NCBI GenBank assembly: GCA_963811055.1 | Contig: CAWEPQ010000010.1 | Coordinates: 62,001-126,000, forward strand | Reading direction: 5' to 3' | From: JACVRW01 sp963811055 | GTDB taxonomy: Bacteria > Actinomycetota > Thermoleophilia > Solirubrobacterales > Thermoleophilaceae | Length of the DNA stretch: 64,000 bases | In this document: positions 19,266-28,051 of the stretch, one piece after another | Layout of the letters: each line of letters opens with the position of its first letter | Position numbering within the stretch: the stretch's first letter is position 1 | The notes under the pieces: model-generated | Database searches by the model: none | Seen by the model: the letters and a program-made list of their open reading frames with translations, nothing else | What the model was told of the DNA's origin: nothing | Translations under genes and position numbers: made by a program

Positions 19266-20999
19266 AGCCCTGAGTCGGACAGCGAGCAGACCTGCGCGGC
19301 CGGAGCCGCTCAGGTCCAGCCGCCAGGGGCGGCGCGCGCCGTCGGCACGAGGGCGGACGAGCACGGACGTGCCGGGCGGAGCCACGCCCTCCACCGCAAA
19401 CGGGCGGTCGCCCCAGCGCAGCAGGCTCATCTCTACGTTCCCGCCGGCTGCCGGGCTGCGCACCCGCAGTCCCGGACGCGGCACGCCCACGACCACCCTT
19501 GCCGGCGAGTTGGCGGCCCAGCGCAGGCAGCCCCGCGGGCCGCGGGTGGGCGCTCCGCCCTCGATGAGGCGCACGGGGGCACCGCTCAGCACCAGGCCCG
19601 GAGGCTCCGGCACGATCGCCGGCGCCTGTGCCTTGTAGAACGCGAGGTCGGCGTACGAGCGCGCGTCGGGCGAGCGCTCGAGCAGCGCGTCCTCGCCGCT
19701 GTAGATGGTTCCGCCGAAGCGGCGCACCGTGGCCTCGACGCTCCCCAGCGGGAGGCTGAGCGCGAACGCCCCGCTGGCCTCGATGTAGAACGGCGACCCC
19801 GCCGCCAGCGCGCGCCGTCCCACCCCGAAGGCGGCACCCTGGGCAAGCGTGCGCTCACCCCACAGCCGCAGCGTGGCGTTGGAGCCCCGCTTCATCACGT
19901 CGGCCGTGTCGATCACCGCCCGCGCGGTCAGCAGCGCCGCGAGGGTGAAGGCGACCGCGCCCACCACCCGCCCGGCCGGCCGCAGCCGGTCGAACCGATC
20001 GCGAACGCGGGCCGGCCAGCGCTCCACCTCCAGGCCGGCGAACAGCTCGACCCACGCGAGCACGAACAGCACGGCGCCGAGCGCCAGGTAGCGCGGGCTC
20101 TGACCGAGGTTGGGCACCTCGCTGCGCGCCCACGCCACCCCGAACCAGTAGGCGAAGTAGCCGGCGATCAGGCCGATCAGGCGGCCGGGGAGCCGGCGCT
20201 CGAGCACGATCCGGAGCGCCGCCAGCACGACCAGCAGCACCAGCAGCACTCGCCCGACGTCGAACGAGGTGCCGAGCACCGCCGCCGGGCCTCCGGGCAT
20301 CACCTCCCAGCCCAGCCGGACGGCGTACTTGTAGCCGGCGATGTTGCTGGCCCCCTGCTCGGGGATCGCCGAGTTCCACTTCTCCTGCCACCAGACCCAG
20401 GCGGCCACCGGCGCCACGAGCACCCAGAGCGAGCGCCAGCGCGTCAGGAGCAGCTCGAGCCCCACAACGAGCACGAACGGCGGCCCATACGAGGAGCTGG
20501 CCAGCGACACCACGAGCAGGGCCGACGCCCCGGCGTCGCCGCGCGCGTCGCGGCGATCGAGCAGGAACAAGGCCCCGAGCCCGGTGAGGATCGAGAGGGC
20601 CTGACCGATCTGGAACGGCCACAGGAGCGTCTCCCAGCCGCGGTTCAGAAGGAGCAGCGCCAGCGGCAGCAGCGCCCACCACGCCCCAATCCGGCGCCGC
20701 GCGAGCACGTAGATCAGCGCACACGAGCCGAGGTGAGCGGCCAGCAGGGTGAGACGCCACGGCAGGTAGCTGCCCATGCCGAACAGGTCCGCCAGCCCGC
20801 GGTAGGTGAGCACCGTGGTGGTGGTCCAGTTGCCGTTCTGGGTGCCAAACAGCGACGCGGAGGTGAGGTGCCCGCAGCGCTGGACCAGATAGGCCCAGTC
20901 GTCCAGCAGGAAGGTGGTGCCGCGGTTGTAGTGGAGGATCAGCGCGGAGGCCCCGGCCGCGAGGCACGCGGCCACCAGCCATGAAGCCCAGCGCGGCAC
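19262..20999 (-). CDS. Large polytopic membrane protein of the glycan locus
   Basis: About 578 residues with ten or so membrane helices in the first two thirds and a soluble beta-rich extracytoplasmic tail. The first loop reads HYNRGTTFLLDDWAYL, resembling the substrate loops of GT-C type glycosyltransferases with an acidic pair after helix 1; a GT-C role is inference. GTG at 20999 lies 2 nt after the stop of the oxidoreductase gene. The open frame continues antisense into lhgO for 600 nt, which is not credible. A one-base slip near 19290 would end the protein at the TAG (19262-19264). Confidence 0.65.
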
Positions 21000-21001
21000 G
21001 C

Positions 21002-22003
21002 TCAGCCGGCGGCCGGGGCGCGGCGGGCTGCGTCGAGCGAGCGCTGGAGGTCCTCCAGCACGCGCACGACCCGCAGGCCGCTCTCCGCGTCGGACAGCGG
21101 CTGCCTGCCCTCGCGGACGCACTCCACGAAGTGCGAGCACTCGAGCCGCAGCGGCTCGTCGTTGGGGATCCGCGGCGACCACACGTCCCCGGAGCGCGCG
21201 ATGTACTCCCCGTAGCTGTTGTAGGGCTGGTCGAAGCCCTTGTCGTAGACGGTGAGCTTCTGGTCGATGGCCATGTCGTCGAAGGTGGCCATGCGCTTCG
21301 AGCCGACGACCGTGAAGCGGCGCTCCTTGTGCGGGTCGAGCCACGACAGGTGCAGGTGCGCGGCCACGCCGGAGGGGAAGCGCAGGAAGCAGAAGACCAC
21401 GTCCTCGATCCCGCCCTGCATGTACGACTCGCCGAACGCGTGGCACTCGAGCGGCTCCTCGTCGGCCAGGCGCAGCACCACGGACACGTCGTGGGCGCCC
21501 AGCGACCAGAGGGCGTTCTCGTCGGCCCGCAGCTTGCCGAGGTTCAGGCGATTGCCGTAGATGTAGTGGATCTCGCCGAGCTCGCCGGAGTCCACGAGCT
21601 CCTTCAGGCGCACGAGCCCGGGGTGGTACTCGAGCAGGTGCCCGACCATCAGCACGCGACCGCTGGCCGCGGCGGCGGCGGTCACCGACTCGGCGTCGGC
21701 CACGGACTGCGCGAGCGGCTTCTCGACGAACACGTGCTTGCCGGCGTCGAGTGCCTGGCGCGCCAGGTCCGCGTGCGTGGGCACCGGGGTGGCGATCACC
21801 ACGGCGTCGAGCTCCGGATCGGCGAGCAGATCCTCGAACGCGCCGGTGGTCCGCGCCCCCCGGAACGACCCGCTGACGCGCTCCAGCCTCTCGGAGTCCC
21901 CGTCGCAGATCCACGTGAGGCTGGAGTCGGGGAGCGCGTCGAAGTTGCGAGCGAGGTTGGGACCCCAGTATCCGAGCCCCACCACGCCGACCGTGACGGT
22001 CAC
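21002..22003 (-). CDS. Gfo/Idh/MocA family NAD(P)-dependent oxidoreductase
   Basis: A 333-residue dehydrogenase. N-terminal Rossmann motif VGVVGLGYWGPNLARNF, then the family signature HVFVEKPLAQS with the Lys of EKP, and a C-terminal domain with LWSLGAHDVSVVL. Members oxidise or reduce UDP-linked or free sugars. The 4-nt overlap with the DegT aminotransferase upstream matches pairs such as WlbA/WlbC (WbpB/WbpE) that make 3-amino sugars of UDP-GlcNAc uronic acids; that exact product is inference. The GTG start overlaps the aminotransferase stop. Confidence 0.8.
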   Translation of the reverse strand: MTVTVGVVGLGYWGPNLARNFDALPDSSLTWICDGDSERLERVSGSFRGARTTGAFEDLLADPELDAVVIATPVPTHADLARQALDAGKHVFVEKPLAQSVADAESVTAAAAASGRVLMVGHLLEYHPGLVRLKELVDSGELGEIHYIYGNRLNLGKLRADENALWSLGAHDVSVVLRLADEEPLECHAFGESYMQGGIEDVVFCFLRFPSGVAAHLHLSWLDPHKERRFTVVGSKRMATFDDMAIDQKLTVYDKGFDQPYNSYGEYIARSGDVWSPRIPNDEPLRLECSHFVECVREGRQPLSDAESGLRVVRVLEDLQRSLDAARRAPAAG

Positions 22004-23079
22004 GCGGCCGCCCTCGCGCCGCAGGCCTCGACCACTGCCGCCACCTGCTCGTCCGTCAGCTCCGGCCCCATCGGCAGCGCCAGCATCGTGCGTGCCAGCT
22101 CGTCCGTGGCGGGCAGCTCCGCGGTGGCGAAGGGCCGCATCGGCGCCTGCCGGTGCGCGGGGGTGCGGTAGTAGCCGCGGGCGCCGATCCCGCGCTCGCC
22201 GAGGGCCGCGGCCAGCTCGTCGGCGCGCTCGGAGCGCGCCACGTAGAGGTGGTAGACGTGCTCGGCGCCGTCGGTCGGCGGCAGCGGCGCGAGGAACTCG
22301 CCGATGCCGGAGCGCTCATAGGCCTCGGCCGCGGCGCGCCGACGCGCGTTCCAGCCGTCGAGCTCGGGCAGGAGCAGCCGCAGCACGGCCGCCTGGATCG
22401 AGTCGAGGCGCGAGTTGTAGCCCACGTCGGTGTGCGTCTGCTTGTCGCGCGAGCCGTGAAAACGGAGCGTCCGTGCGCGCTCGGCCACGGCGTCCGAATC
22501 CGTTGCGATGGCGCCGCCGTCGCCGATGCAGGGCAGGTTCTTCGACGGGAAGAAGCTGAAGGTGGCGGCATCGCCGAGGGCGCCGGCCTTCACGCCGTCG
22601 AGGCTCGCCCCCGCCGCCTGTGCGGCGTCCTCCAGCACGGGCACGCCGAGCTCGCTCAGCTCGGGCACCGGCGCCACGTTCCCGAACAGGTGCACCGGCA
22701 CGATCGCCTTGGTGCGCGGGCCCACGAGCGGGCGCACCGTGTCCGCGGTGGCGCAGCCGGTGTCCGGGTCCACGTCGCAGAACACCGGGCGCGCCCCGGC
22801 GTTGACCACCGCCTCGGCGGTGGCGTAGAAGGTGAGCGAGGGACAGATCACCTCGTCGCCGGCGTCCACTCCGAGGGCGCGCAGCGCGATCGTGAGGGCA
22901 TCGGTGCCGTTGCCCACGCCGATCACGTGCCGCACGCCGAGGTAGTCGGCGAACTCGCGCTCGAAGGCATCCACCTCCGGGCCGAGGATGAAGCGCCCCG
23001 AGGCGGTGACCTCGAGCAGCCGCTCGCCGATCCGCTCCCGATAGGGCTCGAGCGAGGTTGCGAAGAGGGGGACGTCCAC
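22000..23079 (-). CDS. DegT/DnrJ/EryC1/StrS family sugar aminotransferase
   Basis: A 359-residue PLP enzyme that aminates a keto-sugar nucleotide. Visible are SGRFILGPEVDAFE, VGNGTDALTIALRALG, PVHLFGN, VLEDAAQAAGA, the PLP-binding Lys180 in SFFPSKNL, GDGGAIATD and GYNSRLDSIQAAVL. The start is placed at GTG 23079 because TAGGCT lies 8 nt upstream and the protein then begins VDVPLFATSLEPY as in the family; an ATG at 23103 would add eight unlikely residues. It is coupled to the Gfo/Idh gene, which starts inside its stop. Confidence 0.9.
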   Translation of the reverse strand: MDVPLFATSLEPYRERIGERLLEVTASGRFILGPEVDAFEREFADYLGVRHVIGVGNGTDALTIALRALGVDAGDEVICPSLTFYATAEAVVNAGARPVFCDVDPDTGCATADTVRPLVGPRTKAIVPVHLFGNVAPVPELSELGVPVLEDAAQAAGASLDGVKAGALGDAATFSFFPSKNLPCIGDGGAIATDSDAVAERARTLRFHGSRDKQTHTDVGYNSRLDSIQAAVLRLLLPELDGWNARRRAAAEAYERSGIGEFLAPLPPTDGAEHVYHLYVARSERADELAAALGERGIGARGYYRTPAHRQAPMRPFATAELPATDELARTMLALPMGPELTDEQVAAVVEACGARAAA

Positions 23080-23087
23080 GGGCGCAG

Positions 23088-23093
23088 AGCCTA
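23088..23093 (-). promoter_or_regulatory. Putative -10 box TAGGCT that decides the DegT start
   Basis: TAGGCT on the minus strand with 8 nt to the GTG at 23079. It lies inside the longer reading frame that starts at 23103 and argues for the shorter protein. Confidence 0.5.
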
Positions 23094-23106
23094 GCCGCGG
23101 CATACG

Positions 23107-24633
23107 TCACCCCCGCCTGAACAGCCCCCGCACGAGCGTGCGCTCGCCGGGGGCGAGCCAGAGCGCGTAGTAGGCGAGCCAGTAGCCCACCACGCCGATC
23201 AGCCCGGCCGCGGTGATCGCGGCCAGCCCCGTGGGCTCGGCCGCCAACCGCAGCGCCACCAGCGCGCCGGCCAGCACCAGGCCGAGGGAGTAGGCGGGCA
23301 GCCAGGCCGCACGGGCCAGCTCTCCGAGGCCCAACCCGCCGGCGCGCAGCCCCAGCCGCAGTAGGAACGGGAAGGCGAGCGCGAACGCCACCGCGGTGGC
23401 CACCGCCGGCCCCTCGAGGCCGAGCTCCGGGGTGAGCACCAGCGAGAGCACGATGTTGAGCGCCGCCGCCGAGGACATGACGAGCGCCACCTCGCGGGCC
23501 CTGCCTGCACCCACGAGGAAGCCCGGGGTGACCAGCAGCGCTCCGTACAGGAGCCAGTACGAGACCAGGATCGTGAGTGCCGTGGCGCCGTCGCCGTAGC
23601 GGTCGCCCAGCCAGGCGCGCAGCAGCGGCTCCGCCAGCGCCATCAGGGTCACGCAGACGGGGACGAACAGCACGAGCGTGTAGCGGCTGCCGCGCAGCGC
23701 GAGCTCTCGCAGCCGCCGGTCGTCGCCCGTGGCCACGTAGCGCGAGGCGCTGGGCACCGTGGGCACGGCCAGCGCGCCGTTGAGCGCGTAGAGCAGGTTG
23801 TGCGCCCGCAGCGGACCCTCGTAGAAGCCCACCTGCGTCGGCGAGCGGAACGCGCCTAGGATCACTCGCTGGAACGCGTAGCTCACGAGGTTCGACAGCT
23901 CCACCACGAGCAGCCAGCCGGCGGTGGGCACGATCTCGTGGACCCGCCCGGACCCCGGCCTCAGCCGGAACGGCAGATGCGCCCGGCGCACCACGATCAG
24001 CGACAAGAGCCCGCTGAGCAGCGGCATCGCCCCGCTTGCGGCGATCACGGCGCCGAGGCCGGCGCCCGACAGGATCAGCGCCAGCATCAGGGCCAGCCAG
24101 AGCGCCACCCCGGTCATCTCGGTGAGCGCCGCCCGAACGAGCAGGCGCTCGGCGCGCAGCCCGTCGAGGTACACGCTCGCCGCGATGCCGCACGCCGTGA
24201 GCGCCCCGAGGCCCGCCCCTCCGATGCGGGCGTCCTCCGCCAGCCGGCCGTCCAGCACCAGCGCCGCGATCGCGAACGCGGCGGCCGCGATCAGCACCCC
24301 GGTGACCACGCCGACGCGCGCGTACAGCCCCGCGGCCGCTGAGAACGTCCGCGCGCGGTCGGCCGCCACGGTGGCCCCGGCCATGGCGCGCACGGCCGCC
24401 GACGCGACGCTGTTGCGCAGCACGAGCAGGTAGCCGGCCAGTGACGCGACCAGGCCGTAGGCCCCCAGCTCGGCGGGCGGATGGCGCCGGGCCAGCACGG
24501 TGACCACCACGAGCAGCGCGATGAGTCCGCTGGCCTGAGCGGCCTGTTGGACGAGCGCGCCGGAGGCGAGCAGGCGGGCCTCTCCGAGCTCCGCCCCTTC
24601 CTTCCCGGACTGCGCAACTCCGGCGCGAGTCAC
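23107..24633 (-). CDS. Wzx-type polysaccharide flippase
   Basis: A 508-residue intact MATE/MVF-superfamily membrane protein with about 14 helices. After a 20-residue hydrophilic start comes GALVQQAAQASGLIALLVVVTVLARRHPPAELG; mid-protein VVELSNLVSYAFQRVILGAFRSPTQVGFYEG and YRYGDG-like loops are typical of Wzx. It would flip undecaprenyl-linked repeats. It is divergent from the GT26 gene and followed 3 nt later by the DegT start region. TAGGGT lies 8 nt before its GTG. It is not closely similar to the flippase at 14232. Confidence 0.85.
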   Translation of the reverse strand: MTRAGVAQSGKEGAELGEARLLASGALVQQAAQASGLIALLVVVTVLARRHPPAELGAYGLVASLAGYLLVLRNSVASAAVRAMAGATVAADRARTFSAAAGLYARVGVVTGVLIAAAAFAIAALVLDGRLAEDARIGGAGLGALTACGIAASVYLDGLRAERLLVRAALTEMTGVALWLALMLALILSGAGLGAVIAASGAMPLLSGLLSLIVVRRAHLPFRLRPGSGRVHEIVPTAGWLLVVELSNLVSYAFQRVILGAFRSPTQVGFYEGPLRAHNLLYALNGALAVPTVPSASRYVATGDDRRLRELALRGSRYTLVLFVPVCVTLMALAEPLLRAWLGDRYGDGATALTILVSYWLLYGALLVTPGFLVGAGRAREVALVMSSAAALNIVLSLVLTPELGLEGPAVATAVAFALAFPFLLRLGLRAGGLGLGELARAAWLPAYSLGLVLAGALVALRLAAEPTGLAAITAAGLIGVVGYWLAYYALWLAPGERTLVRGLFRRG

Positions 24634-24641
24634 GAGTTCAG

Positions 24642-24647
24642 ACCCTA
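24642..24647 (-). promoter_or_regulatory. Putative -10 box TAGGGT, leaderless start
   Basis: TAGGGT on the minus strand with 8 nt to the GTG at 24633; divergent from the TACCCT box at 24689-24694. Confidence 0.4.
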
Positions 24648-24688
24648 CGACACGGCACGGCGCACCCCCGTGTCGCCGTTCACACGGC

Positions 24689-24694
24689 TACCCT
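24689..24694 (+). promoter_or_regulatory. Putative -10 box TACCCT for the GT26 gene
   Basis: TACCCT, 15 nt before the ATG at 24710; this would give a short leader of about 8 nt without Shine-Dalgarno. Confidence 0.35.
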
Positions 24695-24709
24695 CCAGCG
24701 GTCGAACCG

Positions 24710-25522
24710 ATGAACCAGCCCGAGCCACACCAGTCCGTTACCGACCGCCTCCCGCGCTCCGTGGGCGCCGTTCGCAGCCATCCGCTGCTCGGCGTGCCGC
24801 TCTCGATGACGGACTACTCGGAGGCCATGGACGTCATGGACGGGCTGGTGGAGTCGCGTGAGCGGGGATACGTCTGCGCCACTCCCGTGCACGCGCTCAT
24901 GGTCGCCCAGGACGATCACGAGATGATGGCGGCGCTGCGCGGCGCCACGCTCGTGGTGCCCGACGGCATGCCGCTCGTGTGGGCATCGAACATGCTCGGC
25001 GAGTCGCTCGACGACCGCGTCTACGGTCCCGAGCTGATGCGCCGCTACAGCGAGCGCTGCGCCGAGCGCAGCCACCGCGTGTGGCTCTACGGCGGCCGCG
25101 ACCAGGGCACGCTCGTGCAGCTGGCGCTGAGCCTGCGCCGCAACCATCCGAACATCCAGATCGTGGGCGGCTACTCGCCCCCCTTTCGCCCGCTCGGCGA
25201 GCAGGAGGAGAACACGATCGTCGAGCAGATCAACGCCGCCAAGCCGGATGTGCTCTGGGTGGGAATCGGCGTTCCGAAGCAGGAGAAGTGGATGGCCCAC
25301 ATGCGCGACCGGCTCGACGTGCCGGTCATGTGCGGGGTGGGCGCCGCGTTCGACTTCCACGCGGGCCGGATCCCGATGGCCCCGCGCTGGATGCAGGACC
25401 ACGGCCTCGAGTGGATCTACCGGATCTACCAGGAGCCGGGGCGCCTGCTGCCGCGCTACCTCTACTACAACCCGCGCTTCGTGCTCCAGTTCGCCCGGCA
25501 GTACCTCGCCGAGCGTTCGTAG
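24710..25522 (+). CDS. WecB/TagA/CpsF family glycosyltransferase (GT26)
   Basis: A 270-residue inverting transferase of the family that adds N-acetylmannosaminuronic acid or N-acetylmannosamine to a lipid-linked sugar. Signatures are ATPVHALMVAQDD (TPN-like substrate loop), VVPDGMPLVWAS with the catalytic-region Asp, DRVYGPELM, VWLYGGRDQG, VLWVGIGVPKQEKWMA and GVGAAFDFHAGRIPMAPRWMQDHGLEW. It is followed 36 nt later by a nucleotide-sugar dehydrogenase, which could supply its uronic-acid donor (inference). Confidence 0.9.
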   Translation: MNQPEPHQSVTDRLPRSVGAVRSHPLLGVPLSMTDYSEAMDVMDGLVESRERGYVCATPVHALMVAQDDHEMMAALRGATLVVPDGMPLVWASNMLGESLDDRVYGPELMRRYSERCAERSHRVWLYGGRDQGTLVQLALSLRRNHPNIQIVGGYSPPFRPLGEQEENTIVEQINAAKPDVLWVGIGVPKQEKWMAHMRDRLDVPVMCGVGAAFDFHAGRIPMAPRWMQDHGLEWIYRIYQEPGRLLPRYLYYNPRFVLQFARQYLAERS

Positions 25523-25545
25523 CGGGTCGCCGCCCGACCGGCTCG

Positions 25546-25551
25546 TAGACT
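25546..25551 (+). promoter_or_regulatory. Putative -10 box TAGACT, leaderless start
   Basis: TAGACT with exactly 7 nt to the ATG at 25559, the best leaderless promoter candidate in the window. Confidence 0.5.
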
Positions 25552-25558
25552 GACCGGC

Positions 25559-26794
25559 ATGCCCGGAAGCGTCGCGGTTGTGGGTCTCGGCCGCGTGGGC
25601 CTGCCGCTGGCTCTGTCCTTCGCCGACCGCGGGTTCCACGTGATCGGCGTCGAGCGCGAGCGCACGATCCTCGACACCGTCGCCGGCGGGAGCATGCCGT
25701 TCAACGAGACGGGCACCCAGGAGGTGCTCGAGCGGGTGCTCGCGGGAGGGAACCTGGAGCTCACCACCGCCGTGGCCGACGCCGCCCGGGCCGACCACAT
25801 CGTGCTCACCCTCGGCACCCCGGCCTACGAGCACGTGGAGATCGACGTATCCCAGATCCGCGACGTGATCGACGACCTGCTGCCGGTGCTGCGCGAGGGC
25901 CACTCGGTGGTGCTGCGCTCGACCGTCGCCCCCGGCACCACCGAGTGGGTGGCCGGCTACCTGGAGCAGCGGCGCGGCTTCCGGGCCGGCGAGACGCTGT
26001 TCGTGTCGCACGTGCCGGAGCGGATCGCCGCCAACCGCTTCCTGGAGGAGATCGCCACGCTGCCCTGCATCGTCGGCGGCGTCGGCGAGGAGTCCGGCGC
26101 CCGGGCGGCCGAGCTGTTCGAGGCGTTCGGCACCGAGATCGTGCAGACCACGCCGGCGCAGGCCGAGCTCACGAAGATCTGGACCAACATCCTGCGCTAC
26201 ACGCAGTTCGCCCTGCCCAACCTCCTGATGATGGAGTGCGAGCAGTACGGCGCCAACGTGTTCGACGTGGTGGATCTGATCAACCACGACTACCCGCGCG
26301 GCGGCATCGCGGCCCCCGGTCTCACAGCCGGGGCATGCCTGCGCAAGGACTTCGCGTTCTCGGAGGAGCGCTCGAGCGCGCCGGGCATGCTGCTGGCCGT
26401 GTCCCGCGTGCACGAGACGATGCCGCTGTTCCTCGTCAAGGGCCTGAAGTCGCGCCTCGGCGGCTCCCTGCGCGACCTCAAGGTGGCGGTGCTGGGCCTG
26501 ACCTTCAAGCGCGACTCCGACGACATCCGCGACTCGCTCTCGGCCAAGCTCATTCGCCTGCTGGAGCGCGAGCTCGCCACGGTCTCCCGCCACGACCCGA
26601 ACGTGCGCGAGGGCTCCGAGCCGCTCGAGTCGGCCCTGGCGGGCGCCGACGCCGTGGTGATAGCCACCAACCACTCCGCCTTCGAGGGCCTCGTGGACCG
26701 GCTGCCCGACGGGATGTTGCTGGTGGACCCGTGGAACGTGTCCGGCAGCGGCCGGGTGTTCGACCACGTGCGCGTGCCCGCCTCCACCGGCTGA
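25559..26794 (+). CDS. Nucleotide-sugar dehydrogenase (UDP-glucose/GDP-mannose dehydrogenase family)
   Basis: A 411-residue NAD-dependent enzyme that oxidises the C6 hydroxyl of a UDP-sugar to a uronic acid. The N-terminal Rossmann motif is VAVVGLGRVGLPLALSFAD, then VVLRSTVAPGTTEW, the central ELTKIWTNILRYTQFALPNLLM with the conserved Lys, the catalytic Cys in TAGACLRKDF, and a C-terminal domain KVAVLGLTFKRDSDDIRDSLS. The usual GTP(x)nDGSxD loop reads LGTPAYEHVEID, so the substrate may differ from glucose. Its TGA overlaps the ATG of the methyltransferase. Confidence 0.85.
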   Translation: MPGSVAVVGLGRVGLPLALSFADRGFHVIGVERERTILDTVAGGSMPFNETGTQEVLERVLAGGNLELTTAVADAARADHIVLTLGTPAYEHVEIDVSQIRDVIDDLLPVLREGHSVVLRSTVAPGTTEWVAGYLEQRRGFRAGETLFVSHVPERIAANRFLEEIATLPCIVGGVGEESGARAAELFEAFGTEIVQTTPAQAELTKIWTNILRYTQFALPNLLMMECEQYGANVFDVVDLINHDYPRGGIAAPGLTAGACLRKDFAFSEERSSAPGMLLAVSRVHETMPLFLVKGLKSRLGGSLRDLKVAVLGLTFKRDSDDIRDSLSAKLIRLLERELATVSRHDPNVREGSEPLESALAGADAVVIATNHSAFEGLVDRLPDGMLLVDPWNVSGSGRVFDHVRVPASTG

Positions 26795-28047
26795 TGGCCA
26801 CCGAGCCGCGAACGCAGCGCGAGGAGGTCGAGGTTCTGCGCGCGCGGCTCGACGCGCTCGAGCGCGAGCAGGTGGAGCGCACCGCCCGCGCCCACCAGGC
26901 GCTGAGCGCGGCGCAGGACAAGAGCTACTGGCTCGACCGCTGGCACCTGGACCTGAACGCGCTGATGCGCAGCCGCCTGGCCCGCGAGCTGCGCGTGGCC
27001 ATCCGCGGCGCGCAGGCGGGAATCGGCGCGGCCGGTCAGCGGCGCGCGCTCCGCGCCAGGCTGATCGGCGCTCCCAAGCCCGACACGGAAGTGGCGGCCG
27101 GGGCCGGCGCCGGCGCGTTCTCCCGGGCGATCTCGCCCGACCTGCTGCACGCCTCCCCGGTCAGCGACCTCCTGTACGAGCGGCTGTCGGCGGAGGACCT
27201 GGCCGCCGTGGATGCGCGGCTGGAGCCCGCCGAGCGGGAGCTGCGCGACGCCGCGGACTCGGCCGAGCTCAAGCGCATGACGCTGGCGCTGGCGGCTCAC
27301 CACCAGGTGGAGGGAGCGCTGGAGCACACCGGCCTTTCCGCCGACATGCCCGGACCGGAGGTGGCCACGATGGCCCGCGGCGCGCTGGCCGCCGGCGGCT
27401 CCTACTACTACGCGGACCTCGTGGCCGACGCGCTGGGCGCCACCGGCTTCGAGCTCGAGCGCGGCCAGGTGGGTCTCGACTTCGGCTGCTCGTCGGGCCG
27501 TATCGTGCGGGTGCTGTCCTCCGCCCACCCGGAGCTCGAATGGCATGGCTGCGACCCCAACCCGGGCGCGGTGGCCTGGGCGGCGTCGCACCTTCCCGGG
27601 ATCCGCTTCGAGAACAGCCCCGAGGCCCCGCGCCTGCCCTACGACGACGAGAGCTTCGACTTCGTGTACGCGATCTCGATCTGGAGCCACTTCTCCGAGG
27701 CCGCGGCGCTCGACTGGCTCGACGAGATGCGCCGCGTGCTGCGGCCGCGGGGGCGCCTCCTGCTCACCACCCACGGGGAGCACTCGCTGGCACACACGCA
27801 TCGCGTGGGCCAGCGCTCACCGGAGCAGCTGGCCGCGATCCGCGACGCCCTCGGCGAGCGCGGCTTCTGGTACACGCCCGAGTACGAGGGGATCGGCGAC
27901 CACGGAATCGCCAACCCGGACTGGGGCATCGCGTTCTTCACGGCCGAGTGGCTGCTGGCGCGGGCCACCCCCAGGTGGCGCGTGGCGCTCTTCCATCCCG
28001 GGCGGGTGGAGGCCAACCACGACCTCTACGTGCTCGAACGGCGGTAG
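26794..28047 (+). CDS. Methyltransferase with N-terminal coiled-coil/WLDRWHLDLNALM arm
   Basis: A 417-residue protein. Residues 1-70 are a coiled coil ending in SYWLDRWHLDLNALM plus a basic helix, nearly the whole of the small protein at 1672-1956. A linker region (about 100-225) holds SPVSDLLYERLSAEDLAAV. The C-terminal class I methyltransferase has LDFGCSSGRIVRVLSS (motif I), GCDPNPGAVAW, FDFVYAISIWSHFSE and MRRVLRPRGRLLLTTHGE, and resembles the enzyme at 10490. Pairing a methyltransferase with a coiled coil recalls WbdD-type glycan chain terminators; this is an analogy, not a match. Confidence 0.8.
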   Translation: MATEPRTQREEVEVLRARLDALEREQVERTARAHQALSAAQDKSYWLDRWHLDLNALMRSRLARELRVAIRGAQAGIGAAGQRRALRARLIGAPKPDTEVAAGAGAGAFSRAISPDLLHASPVSDLLYERLSAEDLAAVDARLEPAERELRDAADSAELKRMTLALAAHHQVEGALEHTGLSADMPGPEVATMARGALAAGGSYYYADLVADALGATGFELERGQVGLDFGCSSGRIVRVLSSAHPELEWHGCDPNPGAVAWAASHLPGIRFENSPEAPRLPYDDESFDFVYAISIWSHFSEAAALDWLDEMRRVLRPRGRLLLTTHGEHSLAHTHRVGQRSPEQLAAIRDALGERGFWYTPEYEGIGDHGIANPDWGIAFFTAEWLLARATPRWRVALFHPGRVEANHDLYVLERR

Positions 28048-28051
28048 CGGG

